From Thermacetogenium phaeum DSM 12270 (GTDB lineage Bacteria; Bacillota; DSM-12270; Thermacetogeniales; Thermacetogeniaceae): a DNA stretch of 64,000 bases. Made by a program: the position numbers and the translations under genes. Location: the NCBI RefSeq assembly GCF_000305935.1, contig NC_018870.1, forward strand, positions 1,257,942 to 1,321,941. The letters are read 5' to 3'. This document shows positions 45,958 through 54,066 of the stretch, one piece after another. The notes below the pieces were generated by a model, which was not told the DNA's origin, searched no databases, and saw only the letters and a list, made by a program, of their open reading frames with translations. Position 1 is the first letter of the stretch. Each line of letters opens with the position of its first letter.

Positions 45958-47829
45958 GTGACCTCTTCCTTGATCGAACGACTCCCACAGATTGTCGTTG
46001 CCGGTAGGCAAGAGGCGGAAGAAGTTCTGGCGAGGGTGTCCGCATCCAGGGGGGCCTCCTTGCAGATAGATGAAGTTGTGGTCCCCGCGCTGGGGTGCGG
46101 GGTGCTCGGGGGGAAAGGAGAGGGGGAAGGACTGCCCTGGTACAACCGCCTGCTTTATGGTGACAATCTGATCATTATCGAAGCGCTCCTAGCCGGTGAC
46201 CCGCCGACAGGTCTTCCCTCGCTCCGCGGGAAAGTCGATTTGATTTATATCGATCCCCCATTTGCCACCAACGCGGGTTACCGGGTTTGTCGCACTTTAC
46301 CGGGCTTCGGCGAAGGGAAGCCTTTTCTCCTGGAAATGAGGGCTTATAGCGATTGCTGGGAGGACGGCCTGGCCGGATATCTGCGGATGCTCTGTCCCAG
46401 GCTTTTCTTGATGAGAGAACTGCTGAGTGAGAACGGTTCCCTGATCATCCACCTGGACTGGCATGCTGTTCATTATGTCAAGGTCATGCTGGATGAGATC
46501 TTCGGGCAAGAGAATTTTCGCAATGAGATCGCCTGGTGCTACGGAGGTGGAGGAGCGCCCCGGAGAACCTATCCTAAAAAACATGACCTGATATTGTGGT
46601 ACACTAAAGGATCGAACTGGACGTTCAACAGGCAGTACCGCCCTTACACGAAGGGTACCCTGGAGCGGGGTTTAACGGCCGTCAAAGGTAATAAATATGA
46701 ATTGAGAGCGCAGGGAGCAGGGTTGGACGACTGGTGGGCGGGAAGTGAGGTGCAGAAGATCTTAAGCCCAACAGCGGTTGAGAACTTAAAATTTAGCACA
46801 CAGAAGCCGGAGGGACTGTTGAAAAGGATTATTGTGGGGCATTCCAATGAGGGCGATCTGGTGGCGGATTTTTTCTCCGGGACAGGCACCACTGCTGCGG
46901 TTGCTGGAAGGCTTGGGCGGCGCTGGATCGCAGTGGACATCAGCAAACAGGCGCTGATGATTTCTTATAAGCGCTTGGTGGCTGAGGAAAGCGGTCCCTT
47001 CATTTGCCAGTCGGTAAGGAACCACTCCGGAGCGTTCTTACAGAAGGCTTCTGTCCGGGGGGCTGGAGAGAAGGATCTCGTCCTTTTGGTATTGAACATA
47101 TTTGGTGCCGTTCCTTTTCCCGGATGGCATCACAGTGAGGATGCCCTTGGGTATCTCGAAAACGGCGAGAGCCTGGTGCTGGTTGCCTCACCCTCCCGGC
47201 GAATTGACCGCCTCTTCCTGAAGAAGGCCTGCGAGCTCAAAAAGTCGCTGCCGGGAGAGTGGGAGAAGATCGTCGTCCTGGGGTGGGGTTTGGATGATGA
47301 GGCTCTCGACTTTCTGGAGGAGCACAAAAGGGAAACTCTGGAGGTTCTGATCATCGCACCGGAGCTTCTTAATGAAGGGAGATTCTGCCCAAAAGAAAGA
47401 AATTTGCTTCAGAGAAGGGGGTTATACTTTCTACCGCCAGCTCGTCTCACCCTGAAGGAGCCATTTGTCAAAAGATATTCTCATGATCACGAAGAGATTA
47501 TCATCGAGCTGGATGATTATCGCTTGCTGGCCTCTGATTATCTGCCGGTGAGCGGTGAAGCAGAGGAGAAGGTACGACGGCTCCTGGAGAAAGATCCGCT
47601 CGCCCTGATCGAATACTGGAGCGTTGATCCCGATTACGATGGTAATTATTTCTGCAGCAGATGGCAAAACTGGCGCAAAGGCAAGGAGCGCCGGATTCGG
47701 TCGGAGGCTCGGCTGATTGTTCCCAGGGTTGAAGGAATCAGGAGGATAGGGGTCAAAGCGGTGGATGTCTTCGGTTATGAGAGCAGGGCGTATTCTCTAG
47801 TGTGTTCTAGTGAGCAAAAAATAACATGA
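45958..47829 (+). CDS. Site-specific DNA methyltransferase (amino-methylating, DPPF type)
   Basis: 623 residues. After about 90 N-terminal residues comes NRLLYGDNLIIIEALL, the catalytic motif IYIDPPFATN (motif IV), and, C-terminal to it, the SAM motif ADFFSGTGTTAAVAGRLGR (motif I) near residues 300-320. This order marks the beta class, methylating adenine N6 or cytosine N4. About 280 further residues follow, with WSVDPDYDGNYF and a beta-rich end (RRIGVKAVDVFGYES); from memory such tails occur in methylases paired with helicases. No restriction or helicase partner is in the window. It sits 20 bp after nrdD and 48 bp before nrdG, all on one strand. GTG 45958 has a weak ribosome site. Confidence 0.9.
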   Translation: MTSSLIERLPQIVVAGRQEAEEVLARVSASRGASLQIDEVVVPALGCGVLGGKGEGEGLPWYNRLLYGDNLIIIEALLAGDPPTGLPSLRGKVDLIYIDPPFATNAGYRVCRTLPGFGEGKPFLLEMRAYSDCWEDGLAGYLRMLCPRLFLMRELLSENGSLIIHLDWHAVHYVKVMLDEIFGQENFRNEIAWCYGGGGAPRRTYPKKHDLILWYTKGSNWTFNRQYRPYTKGTLERGLTAVKGNKYELRAQGAGLDDWWAGSEVQKILSPTAVENLKFSTQKPEGLLKRIIVGHSNEGDLVADFFSGTGTTAAVAGRLGRRWIAVDISKQALMISYKRLVAEESGPFICQSVRNHSGAFLQKASVRGAGEKDLVLLVLNIFGAVPFPGWHHSEDALGYLENGESLVLVASPSRRIDRLFLKKACELKKSLPGEWEKIVVLGWGLDDEALDFLEEHKRETLEVLIIAPELLNEGRFCPKERNLLQRRGLYFLPPARLTLKEPFVKRYSHDHEEIIIELDDYRLLASDYLPVSGEAEEKVRRLLEKDPLALIEYWSVDPDYDGNYFCSRWQNWRKGKERRIRSEARLIVPRVEGIRRIGVKAVDVFGYESRAYSLVCSSEQKIT

Positions 47830-47877
47830 GAGCGGTGGGCTGCATCTGGCCCGCAGCCGTGGGGTAGGAGATGTGAA

Positions 47878-48381
47878 ATGAAGCTGCGAATTGCGGGTTA
47901 TGAACGGGAAAGTGTGGTCGACGGGCCGGGGATCAGATTCGTTATCTTTGCTCAGGGTTGTCCTCACCGCTGCAAGGGGTGTCATAATCCGGAGACATGG
48001 GATTTTTCCGGAGGGCGGGAGGTGACCGAGGAAGAACTCCTTTCGATAATAAAAGCGACCAAACTCTTGAGGGGGGTTACCTTCTCCGGAGGGGAGCCAT
48101 TTGCTCAGGCGCAGGCCTTCGCCTCCTTGGCGGAAAAGGTCAAAGGACTGGGGTTGGATATCGTTACCTATACGGGATATACTTTTGAAGAAATCTTAGA
48201 GATGGCTCAACATGACCCGGATAAAAAAAGGCTTCTGGAGCTGAGCGATCTCCTCGTAGACGGCCCTTACATTGAAAAAGAAAGGGACATATCCCTGCCC
48301 TTTCGGGGCTCCCGGAATCAGAGATTGATTGCTGTAAAAGACTCCCTGGCTTTGGGAAGGGCCGTTGTTACAAGTATATAA
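47878..48381 (+). CDS. nrdG: Anaerobic ribonucleotide reductase activating protein
   Basis: Radical SAM enzyme that generates the glycyl radical on NrdD. 167 residues with the iron-sulfur motif C28-PHR-C32-KG-C35 and GVTFSGGEPF, the typical SAM-binding block. ATG 47878 has GTAGGAG upstream. Separated from nrdD by 1.9 kb of methyltransferase gene. Confidence 0.96.
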   Translation: MKLRIAGYERESVVDGPGIRFVIFAQGCPHRCKGCHNPETWDFSGGREVTEEELLSIIKATKLLRGVTFSGGEPFAQAQAFASLAEKVKGLGLDIVTYTGYTFEEILEMAQHDPDKKRLLELSDLLVDGPYIEKERDISLPFRGSRNQRLIAVKDSLALGRAVVTSI

Positions 48382-48433
48382 CATTATCCATTCCCAAGGG
48401 TTGTTGGTGTCATAAAATTTTTAAAATAACCAG

Positions 48434-49309
48434 ATGGAGGAACAAGGCAAAGGAAAAGCCACGGATAGTCAAGGCATTCCTAGCGGAAAACCGTGGCCCT
48501 GTGATGAAATGGGATTCCGGTTGTGTAAACAAGAGCAGCTCTCTTACTTGATCGTTTCGGAATTCGAAAAAAGAGGGGCTCTGGCAGTATTTACCACACG
48601 GCATGGCGGTGTCAGCGAGGGACCCTATAAGTCTTTGAATCTGGGGCTGCACACAGGTGATGCATCCCAGATTGTGGCCACCAACAGAAGGCTACTCTAT
48701 GCTGCCCTGGGAATACGGGAGAGCAGGGTTTTTACACTCAACCAGGTGCACAGTGACAGAGTGGTGGTAATCTGGGATGAGGATGACCTGCAGCAGAAAA
48801 AAGGCTCCGCTGCCGATGCAGCGGTCACGCATCTCGAGGGTGTCGTCCTGGTCTGCTTTTTTGCCGACTGTCAGGGGATCTATGTTTTTGATCCGGTAAA
48901 CAGGGTTATCGCTCTGGCACATGCGGGCTGGCGCGGAACAGTTGCAAGGATTGCGGAGAAGTGCCTGCAGATGATGAACCGGACTTACGGGAGCAGGCCC
49001 GGCGACTGTCTGGCAGCCCTTTCACCTGCGGCTGGGATTTGCTGCTATGAAGTGGGGGATGATGTCTGTTCGGCGATAAAAGAAGCGTTTCCGGGGGAGT
49101 GGAAGAGACTTCTGGCTAGGAATAGGAACGGGCGCCTGCATTTTGGCATTACTAAGGCCAATCTCCTGGTTCTCCAGGAAGCAGGTGTCCTCAGGAATAA
49201 CATTATCGATGGCGGTTTGTGTACCATTTGCCGCCAGGATCTCTTTTTTTCGCATAGGGGGAGCGGTGGTACGACCGGAAGAATGGCTGCGTTGCTGAGT
49301 TTAATGTAA
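48434..49309 (+). CDS. pgeF: YlmD/YfiH-family purine nucleoside phosphorylase (laccase-domain)
   Basis: Family members phosphorolyse adenosine and related purine nucleosides; earlier annotations call them polyphenol oxidases. 291 residues with the metal-site motifs NQVHSD, FFADCQG and AHAGWRGTVARI, and a C-terminal DLFFSHRG. The first ~35 residues are not part of the usual fold and ATG 48434 lacks an upstream ribosome site, so the true start may be later (ATG 48509). Neighbours match ylmD in the Bacillus ylm cluster. Confidence 0.9.
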   Translation: MEEQGKGKATDSQGIPSGKPWPCDEMGFRLCKQEQLSYLIVSEFEKRGALAVFTTRHGGVSEGPYKSLNLGLHTGDASQIVATNRRLLYAALGIRESRVFTLNQVHSDRVVVIWDEDDLQQKKGSAADAAVTHLEGVVLVCFFADCQGIYVFDPVNRVIALAHAGWRGTVARIAEKCLQMMNRTYGSRPGDCLAALSPAAGICCYEVGDDVCSAIKEAFPGEWKRLLARNRNGRLHFGITKANLLVLQEAGVLRNNIIDGGLCTICRQDLFFSHRGSGGTTGRMAALLSLM

Positions 49310-49322
49310 AGGAGGGATAGAG

Positions 49323-49571
49323 GTGAGTTGTCGCTGTTGCGGCGGAGAGGGTTTGGATCGTCCCCGGAAGGCCGTACTGAAAGTTACCGGGATGAGCTGC
49401 AACCACTGCAAAAAAGCGGTGGAAGGTGCTCTTCGAAAGCTGGATGGCGTTCAAGATGTCCAGGTGAAACTGGAAGAGGACTTGGTTGTCATAAAGTATA
49501 ATCCACTGGAGGTGGGTCTTCCAGAATTTCGCGAGGCCATAGAAGAAGCCGGTTATGAGGTGCAGGAGTAA
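49323..49571 (+). CDS. Heavy-metal-associated (HMA) domain protein
   Basis: 82 residues. A short N-terminal CRCCGG segment precedes a ferredoxin-like HMA domain with the metal motif GMSCNHCKKAVEGAL, as in CopZ copper chaperones. The extra Cys cluster (C3, C5, C6) is unusual. GTG 49323 has AAAGGAGGG upstream. No copper ATPase or regulator is adjacent, so its partner is unknown. Confidence 0.88.
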   Translation: MSCRCCGGEGLDRPRKAVLKVTGMSCNHCKKAVEGALRKLDGVQDVQVKLEEDLVVIKYNPLEVGLPEFREAIEEAGYEVQE

Positions 49572-50558
49572 ATGGCGGGACATCCTGTTGGCCTGCGCAG
49601 GGTGAGGCAGAGGAGGAAGGCTGTTAAAAAAAAGGTGGCCAGCCTGACGGGACGCTTCCTTATTTTCTTATTAGTTGGGGTGTCGTTATTCTGGTTTGGA
49701 AAGCAGCTGTATGGATTCTGTATCTTTCAGATCATCAGTACCGTTCAGGCAGAAAGAGGTGTGCTCGAGGACACCTATGGAGCGCAGGGACTGCTACTGC
49801 TTCAGGAAACAGTTGTCAGGGCTCCTGCAGCGGGGAAGGTTGTTCCGCTGGTGAAGGAGGGCGATCGGGTTCCAACTGGAAAGGCGGTTGTCCGCCTGGA
49901 TCCGCATCCGGACCTGGCTGCGGAAAGCAGGAGCAGGGAGCTGACAAGCCCCTGTCCTGGAATTGTCAGCTTTCACTTTGACGGCTGGGAAGGCGCCTTA
50001 GACAGGAATGACTGGGAAAGCTACGATCCTCTACAGCTTTTCGAAAGCCTCGATAAGCAGGATGGCAGGCTCCAACAAAAGGATGAGGTGCGCTGCACAG
50101 GAGAGCCGGTTTTTAAAATTATCGACAATCTGGTAAACCCCTACATGTTTCTCAGGTTAGAATCCGGCTCTCGACTCTCTTTTGAAGAAGGCGATTTGTT
50201 GAGGCTGGAATGGGGAGATTCGGGGAAAGGCCGGATGAAGGTGCTTTCTCTGATCCGCAGAGGTGGAGCTTATTATGCCGGAGGGGAATTGCTGGCTGCG
50301 AGGCCTTTTCCTGTAACCCGTCGAATGACGTTTAGGGTCATTTCCAATAGCTTCGAAGGGGTTGTGCTCCCTACCTCAACCCTAGTTAAAAACGGAGGTG
50401 TTACAGGGGTTATTACCAAATCTCCTCTGGGCTTATCCTTCAAGAAGGTTGATGTGGTTGGGGTTGTTGGCGACCGCGTGGTTGTGAAGGGGATTGCTCC
50501 GGGAGTAAATGTGGTTACCAATCCGCGACTTGCTTCAATGATGATGGGAGAAATTTAA
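49572..50558 (+). CDS. HlyD-like membrane-anchored protein
   Basis: 328 residues: very basic N-terminus, one membrane span near residues 30-48 (FLIFLLVGVSLFWFG), then a lipoyl/barrel-sandwich pattern (VVRAPAAGKVVPLVKEGDRVPTGK) and a beta-rich extracytoplasmic C-terminal half. It resembles periplasmic adaptor proteins but lacks a long coiled coil, and no ABC or RND transporter is near. Comparable proteins occur between ylmD and ylmE in other Clostridia (from memory), suggesting a cell-envelope role. ATG 49572 starts immediately after the HMA stop. Confidence 0.75.
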   Translation: MAGHPVGLRRVRQRRKAVKKKVASLTGRFLIFLLVGVSLFWFGKQLYGFCIFQIISTVQAERGVLEDTYGAQGLLLLQETVVRAPAAGKVVPLVKEGDRVPTGKAVVRLDPHPDLAAESRSRELTSPCPGIVSFHFDGWEGALDRNDWESYDPLQLFESLDKQDGRLQQKDEVRCTGEPVFKIIDNLVNPYMFLRLESGSRLSFEEGDLLRLEWGDSGKGRMKVLSLIRRGGAYYAGGELLAARPFPVTRRMTFRVISNSFEGVVLPTSTLVKNGGVTGVITKSPLGLSFKKVDVVGVVGDRVVVKGIAPGVNVVTNPRLASMMMGEI

Positions 50559-50614
50559 ACTGCAACGGAAGGGATCGGCGGATAAATGCCGAATTGGGAA
50601 AAGGAGGCATTAAC

Positions 50615-51307
50615 TTGACTGGTACTCTGAAAGAGAGGATAGCGAAAGTTCACCAGAGAATTGTCGCAGCCTGCAGAAGGGCGGGACGGGACCCATCTGA
50701 AGTCAAGGTAGTAGCCGTCACCAAGATGGTTGCTGCCGAACATTTAACAGATGCTTTAAACTGCGGCCTTACCGTTTTTGGTGAAAACCGGGTTCAGGAA
50801 TTTTTAAAGAAATATGAGGCCATCGGGAAGGCGGCGGAGTGGCATTTGATCGGCCACCTCCAGAGCAACAAGGCCAAGTATCTGGTCGGGAAGGTGGCCC
50901 TCATTCATTCTCTGGACAGTCTGAAGCTGGCCAAACTGCTGGATAAGCTGAGCGTTGCCCATGGGGCTCCCTGGAGGGTGCTGGTGCAGGTTAATGTTTC
51001 CGGTGAAAAAACAAAGTTTGGCCTTTCTCCCGAGGAAGTTCCCGGTTTCTTGGATGCGGTTCAGGATTTGCCTGGGATAGAGATTTGCGGTTTAATGACT
51101 ATGGCCCCTTACGAAGAGGACCCGGAGAGGACGCGTCCGGTATTTCGCAGCCTGCGCCAGCTGCGGGATGAAATGGCCAGATCGAGACACTATTTGAACC
51201 TGGAGCATCTTTCGATGGGTATGACCAACGATTTCGAAGTTGCAGTGGAAGAGGGAGCAACAATGGTCAGGATCGGTAGCGCCCTGTTCAGTGATTATTA
51301 TAATTGA
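50615..51307 (+). CDS. ylmE: PLP homeostasis protein YlmE/YggS
   Basis: 230-residue PLP-binding alanine-racemase-fold protein without known catalytic activity, needed for vitamin B6 balance. Motifs: KVVAVTKMVAAEHL (PLP lysine), FGENRVQEFLKKYE, WHLIGHLQSNKAK, and LSMGMTNDFEVAVEEG. TTG 50615 has AAAAGGAGG 8 bp upstream. Upstream of sepF as in Bacillus. Confidence 0.95.
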   Translation: MTGTLKERIAKVHQRIVAACRRAGRDPSEVKVVAVTKMVAAEHLTDALNCGLTVFGENRVQEFLKKYEAIGKAAEWHLIGHLQSNKAKYLVGKVALIHSLDSLKLAKLLDKLSVAHGAPWRVLVQVNVSGEKTKFGLSPEEVPGFLDAVQDLPGIEICGLMTMAPYEEDPERTRPVFRSLRQLRDEMARSRHYLNLEHLSMGMTNDFEVAVEEGATMVRIGSALFSDYYN

Positions 51308-51325
51308 TTAAGGAGGGAGCCTTTT

Positions 51326-51751
51326 TTGAGCAGCTGGTATGAAAAACTCCTGGATCTTTTAGGGCTTTCCGATAAGGATGATGGAGACCTGGATACCTCC
51401 CCTCAGGACTTTGAAGAAGAGTTCAGAGGGCATAAGCGGGCACCTGTTGTGAGCATTCACACTTCCCCGGAGGTCAAAATTGTTGTTGTAGCGCCTGCAA
51501 GTTTTGAGGAGGCGGAAAAACTGGCGGGACATTTGAAGAGCCGTAAACCGCTGGTTGTTAATTTTGCCAATGCCTCGCGAGAGATCGCCCAGCGCCTTTT
51601 GGACTTTTTAAGCGGAACCGTCTACGCTTTAAATGGTAATATGCAAAGGATCGATAAGGAGACCTTTCTCTTTGTGCCTAGCAATATCATTGTGTGCTCC
51701 GAGGGTGTCGGGAGCAACCTGCGTGAGCAATTACATGTCAAGATTGATTGA
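51326..51751 (+). CDS. sepF: Cell division protein SepF
   Basis: 141 residues: N-terminal amphipathic helix (SSWYEKLLDLLGL) for membrane binding, an acidic linker, and the C-terminal SepF domain with RKPLVVNFANASREIAQRLLDFLSG. SepF bundles FtsZ and can substitute for FtsA as anchor. Start TTG 51326 after AGGAGGG. Confidence 0.94.
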   Translation: MSSWYEKLLDLLGLSDKDDGDLDTSPQDFEEEFRGHKRAPVVSIHTSPEVKIVVVAPASFEEAEKLAGHLKSRKPLVVNFANASREIAQRLLDFLSGTVYALNGNMQRIDKETFLFVPSNIIVCSEGVGSNLREQLHVKID

Positions 51752-51776
51752 GGGGGAATGAAAGATCGCTAGTCAA

Positions 51777-52577
51777 ATGAAAGTAGCTGTCATCGGAGCG
51801 GGAGCAATGGGAAGTGCCCTGGTGACGGGATTTCTCGAAACAGGGCTTGTACAGCCAGGCGATTTGTTTGTAAGCGATCCTGACGGGGGCGCCCTTGCCG
51901 CCCTTGGGCAGAAACATCCAATTAACACGGGGACTGATAACAAAGAAGCGGTGCGCTTTGCGGATGTAGTTATACTTGCCGTTAAACCGGCCGTTGTCAA
52001 ACCTGTTCTGAAAGAAGTCGCGCCCTTTATTACAACAGAGCATTTAATTGTATCCATAGCCGCAGGGGTTAGCCTGTCCGTTTTAGAAGAGAGCGTTCCT
52101 GCGGAAGTTCCCGTAGTCAGGGTCATGCCCAACATCCCTGCACTGATAGGAGAAGGGATGGCTGCTATTGCCCTGGGCAAAAATGCAGGGGCAAGCGAAA
52201 GAAAAACAGTGGAGACCTTATTCGCTGCCGTCGGCAAAGTAGTCACCCTGTCGGAAAAGGATCTGGATGCCGCAACGGGACTGAGCGGCTGCGGTCCGGC
52301 ATTTTTGGCCATTATTCTGGAAGCTCTGGCAGACGGGGGAGTCAAGATGGGGCTGTCCCGGCAGCTGGCCATGGAACTGGCTGCCCAGACGATGATCGGT
52401 ACTGCCAGGATGATCCAGGTCACCGGAGAGCACCCTGCGGTTTTAAAAGACCGTGTTTGTTCTCCGGGAGGGAGTACCATCTGTGGGGTGCACGTCCTGG
52501 AGGAGGGCGGGCTGAGGGGGATCTTGATGGGTGCCGTCGAGGCAGCAGTGAAGCGTTCCGGCAAATTATGTAAGTAA
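51777..52577 (+). CDS. proC: Pyrroline-5-carboxylate reductase
   Basis: Last step of proline synthesis, using NAD(P)H. 266 residues: Rossmann motif VIGAGAMGSALVTG, AVKPAVVKPVL, RVMPNIPALIGEG, and the C-terminal LSGCGPAF and SPGGSTICG blocks. The only good ribosome site (GGGGGAA) is about 19 bp before ATG 51777, an unusual distance. Inserted between sepF and yggT. Confidence 0.96.
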   Translation: MKVAVIGAGAMGSALVTGFLETGLVQPGDLFVSDPDGGALAALGQKHPINTGTDNKEAVRFADVVILAVKPAVVKPVLKEVAPFITTEHLIVSIAAGVSLSVLEESVPAEVPVVRVMPNIPALIGEGMAAIALGKNAGASERKTVETLFAAVGKVVTLSEKDLDAATGLSGCGPAFLAIILEALADGGVKMGLSRQLAMELAAQTMIGTARMIQVTGEHPAVLKDRVCSPGGSTICGVHVLEEGGLRGILMGAVEAAVKRSGKLCK

Positions 52578-52592
52578 AGGAAGTTCGAACCT

Positions 52593-52862
52593 ATGGATGG
52601 CAATTTTGTTATTGGTATTATTTCTATTGCAGTTGAAATATATATCTGGTTGATTGTAGGGCGTGTGCTGCTGTCCTTTTTGCGGCCACGCACCTATCAT
52701 CCTATATTCCGTTTTATCTATGAAATTACCGAACCTGTTCTTGCCCCTCTCCGGAGAATTCTGCCTCCTGCTATGAATATCGATTTCTCTCCGTTGGTGG
52801 CTATTATCATCCTGGAGATCGTTAAGGCGCTGTTGATCTCGCTGTTGCGCAATTTTATCTAG
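52593..52862 (+). CDS. ylmG: YggT/YlmG-family membrane protein
   Basis: 89 residues with two membrane spans (about 8-28 and 66-86) and the conserved RPRTYHPIFRFIYEITEPVL loop. Family proteins have roles in envelope or membrane organisation. Position after sepF matches Bacillus ylmG. Confidence 0.9.
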   Translation: MDGNFVIGIISIAVEIYIWLIVGRVLLSFLRPRTYHPIFRFIYEITEPVLAPLRRILPPAMNIDFSPLVAIIILEIVKALLISLLRNFI

Positions 52863-52873
52863 GAGTGAGTAGG

Positions 52874-53179
52874 ATGTCGTGGCTTTCTTCTTATGGCTGT
52901 GGTGTGAGGATTCAGGTCAAGGTGCAGCCGCGTGCCTCCTGTAACGAGGTAGTCGGAATTACAGAAGAATATCTGCGGATCAGGTTAACTGCCCCTCCTG
53001 TCGACGGGAAGGCAAACAAGCAGCTGGTTAAATTTTTGGGGCAGCTCTTCCGCTGTGGAGCCGGAAAAGTGAGAATCCTACACGGTACGAGCGGGCGCTG
53101 CAAGCTGGTGGAAATTGATGGGATATCTGAAGATGACGCCAGGAGGCTGGTAAAAAACTGTTTCCGAACCGAGGTATAA
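52874..53179 (+). CDS. DUF167/YggU-family protein
   Basis: 101 residues with VQPRASCNEVVG, RLTAPPVDGKANKQLVKFLG and LLH-type GTSGRCK segments, all DUF167 signatures. Function is unknown. ATG 52874 has AGGAG 8 bp upstream. Follows ylmG by 11 bp. Confidence 0.9.
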   Translation: MSWLSSYGCGVRIQVKVQPRASCNEVVGITEEYLRIRLTAPPVDGKANKQLVKFLGQLFRCGAGKVRILHGTSGRCKLVEIDGISEDDARRLVKNCFRTEV

Positions 53180-53235
53180 CCGGTTGCCGTCCATCCAATA
53201 ATAAAAATAAATAATTTCGCCAAGGAGTGGGATGG

Positions 53236-53388
53236 ATGGCAGCCAAAAATAGGAAAGGAAGAAGAACAGGCAAGGCAGGGGAAGAGGTCAAAACCCGGAC
53301 AGCGGATATCGAAACGGCTTCTGAGTATGTCACGATCAACGATTTAAAAAAAATGGCCGAAATCGACGAGAAAGACAGAACGGTATAA
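53236..53388 (+). CDS. Small charged hypothetical protein (50 residues)
   Basis: ATG 53236 has a perfect AAGGAG 8 bp upstream and opens 50 codons to TAA. The product is very basic in its first 20 residues (AAKNRKGRRTGKAG) and mixed-charge later (YVTINDLKKMAEIDEKDRTV). I do not recognise it. The place between DUF167 and the ileS T-box is where divIVA or ylmH-like genes lie in other Firmicutes, but it resembles neither. Confidence 0.55.
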   Translation: MAAKNRKGRRTGKAGEEVKTRTADIETASEYVTINDLKKMAEIDEKDRTV

Positions 53389-53490
53389 CCAGAAGGGTAT
53401 TTTCCAGCGTGCTTTTTTAGGCGCTCCCAGAATACGGTGTGCCTTTTCTTTTTATCATTATCTCGTGTGTCTGCGGCTGATAGGGTATTC

Positions 53491-53520
53491 TTGACAGGAG
53501 TGTTCAATATTCTTTATAAT
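53491..53520 (+). promoter_or_regulatory. SigA promoter of the ileS T-box transcript
   Basis: Perfect TTGACA (53491-53496), 18-bp spacer, perfect TATAAT (53515-53520); start near 53527. Confidence 0.85.
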
Positions 53521-53526
53521 TACTTC

Positions 53527-53787
53527 AATCACAGGCACAATACAAGATTGATAAAGTGATGACCGGGACGAGTATGCTGTTTTCGGAATCAAGCAGCGAG
53601 CTGGGATAGTGAGAGCCGGTGTTTCCGTACTGCAGAAAATCACCCGGGAGCGCCTAACCGAAAACCGCATGGTAAGTAGGTCTGGCCGTTTTAGGAACGT
53701 TAACCCCTAATTCTTAATTCTCTGAAGAAGGAAATAGGGTGGTACCGCGGGAACCTCTCGCCCCTGTTGGTGAGAGGTTTTATTATT
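53527..53787 (+). promoter_or_regulatory. Isoleucine T-box riboswitch with terminator
   Basis: The conserved T-box AGGGTGGTACCGCGG is at 53736-53750 and is followed by an intrinsic terminator (8-bp stem 53752-53759 with 53772-53779, then TTATTATT). Upstream lies a long stem I beginning near GACCGGGAC (53560). On its 3' side the codon ATC (Ile) is at 53639-53641, followed by A, as expected for a specifier. Uncharged tRNA-Ile should pair with specifier and T-box and prevent termination, switching on ileS. Fold details are inferred. Confidence 0.93.
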
Positions 53788-53813
53788 AAATGTCTGTCAT
53801 GAAAATAGACCGC

Positions 53814-54066
53814 ATACCCTGCCGGTCTACCGCTCGACTCCCGATTCCAGGCCGGACAGGACGATGGCTCTTTTCGGGACAGCTCTGGGATGCTGCGTAA
53901 CAAGTTGCGAACTGCTTCTGTCAAACGCAGCGTTTGGCCTCGCTACAAATCCATTCCATCGAAACTCATTAGGTGTCTGTACTTGCATCCCGACCTGTCA
54001 TCCTCGCTTCGCCTGTCCTGTTACCCGGCCTTCCATAGGTCGCTCGCCGGCAGACCCGTCGGGTAT
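53814..54066. repeat. 253-bp imperfect palindrome in the ileS leader
   Basis: The left arm (about 53814-53893, from ATACCC to GGGATGC) is similar to the reverse complement of the right arm (about 53985-54066, from GCATCCC to GGGTAT), with shared blocks GGTCT, AGGCCGG, ACAGGAC and GACAG in the same order. The ~91-base loop contains its own hairpin (GCTGCGT 53892-53898 with ACGCAGC 53925-53931). No credible gene lies in it. It resembles a miniature inverted-repeat element or a large RNA hairpin, situated between the T-box terminator and ileS. Confidence 0.6.

Noticed and set aside
51773-52693. 306-residue ORF on the - strand over proC
   Set aside because: Ser/Thr/Pro-rich antisense translation of a clear proC gene.
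53389-53450. Intrinsic terminator before the T-box promoter (GGCGC/GTGCC then TTTTCTTTTT)
   Set aside because: Only five base pairs including a G-T, with a long loop; possible but too weak to list.
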